From: Acidimicrobiia bacterium
GTDB taxonomy: Bacteria; Actinomycetota; Acidimicrobiia; Spongiisociales; ZC4RG35
Length of the DNA: 13,909 bases
Reading direction: 5' to 3'
NCBI GenBank assembly: GCA_029865445.1
Contig: JAOUGY010000069.1
Coordinates: 1-13,909 of the forward strand
Part shown: positions 13,586 through 13,909 of the stretch, piece by piece
Numbering within the stretch: the stretch's first letter is position 1
Layout of the letters: every line of letters starts with the position of its first letter
Notes under the pieces: generated by a model
What the model was told of the DNA's origin: nothing
What the model saw: only the letters and a program-made list of their open reading frames with translations
Database searches by the model: none
Program-made: the position numbers and the translations under genes

Positions 13586-13909
13586 CTAGGCGGCGACGCC
13601 GCCCAGGAGTTCCTGGGCGAAGTAGACCAAGAAGGACGCCGCCACGATCCACATCAAGATCGGAATCTCCCGGGTCTTGCCACGGAAGACCTTCACGACG
13701 ACATGGGTGACGAAGCCCGCACCGATACCAACGGTGATCGAGTAGGTCAGCGGCATGAGGATCATCGTGAGCAGAGCCGGCAGTCCCTCTTCGACGTCTT
13801 CGAAGTCGATGCCCTTCAGCAGCCCTGTCATCAGGAACCCGACGAAGATCAACACGGGCGCAGTCGCCTGGGCCGGGATGATCCCTGCGATCGGGGCGAT
13901 GATCATGGC
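13586..13909 (-). CDS. NCS2/AzgA-type nucleobase permease, C-terminal part
   Basis: The C-terminal 107 residues of a membrane transporter; the frame is open to the window edge, so the 5' part lies beyond 13909. Hydrophobic helices are visible in the order IPAQATAPVLIFVGFLM, then an amphipathic DFEDVEEGLPALLTMILMPLTYSI, then a helix at VGIGAGFVTHVVVKVF, and finally ILMWIVAASFLVYFAQELL. The combination of APxAGxIPAxATAPxLIxVG and PALLTMILMPLTYSI is characteristic of the AzgA (guanine/hypoxanthine) branch of the NCS2 purine permeases, which import nucleobases by H+ symport. It lies upstream of the FrsA-type hydrolase on the same strand with a hairpin between them. Substrate assignment to purines is by family only. 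Confidence 0.85.
   Translation of the reverse strand, partial: AMIIAPIAGIIPAQATAPVLIFVGFLMTGLLKGIDFEDVEEGLPALLTMILMPLTYSITVGIGAGFVTHVVVKVFRGKTREIPILMWIVAASFLVYFAQELLGGVAA

Overview
The window is GC-rich with G/C-heavy third codon positions. It uses GTG and TTG starts alongside ATG, its genes are tightly packed with several start/stop overlaps, and it contains no RNA gene, phage gene or transposase. The protein mix (molybdenum hydroxylase, nitrilase, FrsA-type hydrolase, tandem DapA-like lyases, OCD/mu-crystallin reductase, CocE/NonD hydrolase) looks like a soil or aquatic actinobacterium, perhaps an Acidimicrobiia-like lineage. That placement is inferred from composition and gene style only. 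The region is catabolic and chromosomal in character.

Layout, left to right. (1) 1-2048 (+): the 3' part of a xanthine-dehydrogenase-family Mo subunit, overlapping a complete nitrilase-family enzyme by 8 bases. (2) 2162-3322 (-): a creatinase/M24-fold protein that has lost most of the canonical metal ligands, divergent from an EamA/DMT transporter at 3380-4252 (+). (3) 4254-4371: an imperfect 45-bp inverted repeat between the transporter and a large single-subunit molybdopterin oxidoreductase (4396-6438, +) with an N-terminal [4Fe-4S] site. (4) 6458-9401 (-): a tightly coupled three-gene operon of two divergent DapA-family lyases followed by an OCD/mu-crystallin-type reductase. (5) 9402-9469: a short divergent control region with an operator-like inverted repeat. 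(6) 9470-12188 (+): a coupled pair of Gfo/Idh/MocA dehydrogenase and CocE/NonD-type serine hydrolase. (7) 12189-12468: a gene-free stretch full of hairpins, containing two diverged copies of a ~70-75 bp repeat in opposite orientation. (8) 12469-13524 (-): an FrsA-family alpha/beta hydrolase resembling 2,6-dihydropseudooxynicotine hydrolase, preceded on the same strand by the 3' end of an NCS2/AzgA-type nucleobase permease (13586-13909).

How the genes may work together (inference): uptake of a nitrogen-containing small molecule (nucleobase-type permease, DMT carrier), oxidation by molybdenum enzymes, hydrolysis of C-N, ester or C-C bonds (nitrilase, creatinase-fold protein, FrsA-type and CocE-type hydrolases), and handling of the resulting 2-oxo or imino acids by DapA-type lyases, the ketimine-reductase-like protein and the Gfo/Idh/MocA dehydrogenase. 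The most cohesive candidate for an undescribed pathway is the divergent five-gene unit at 6458-12188. No substrate can be fixed from sequence alone. No regulator gene lies inside the window.
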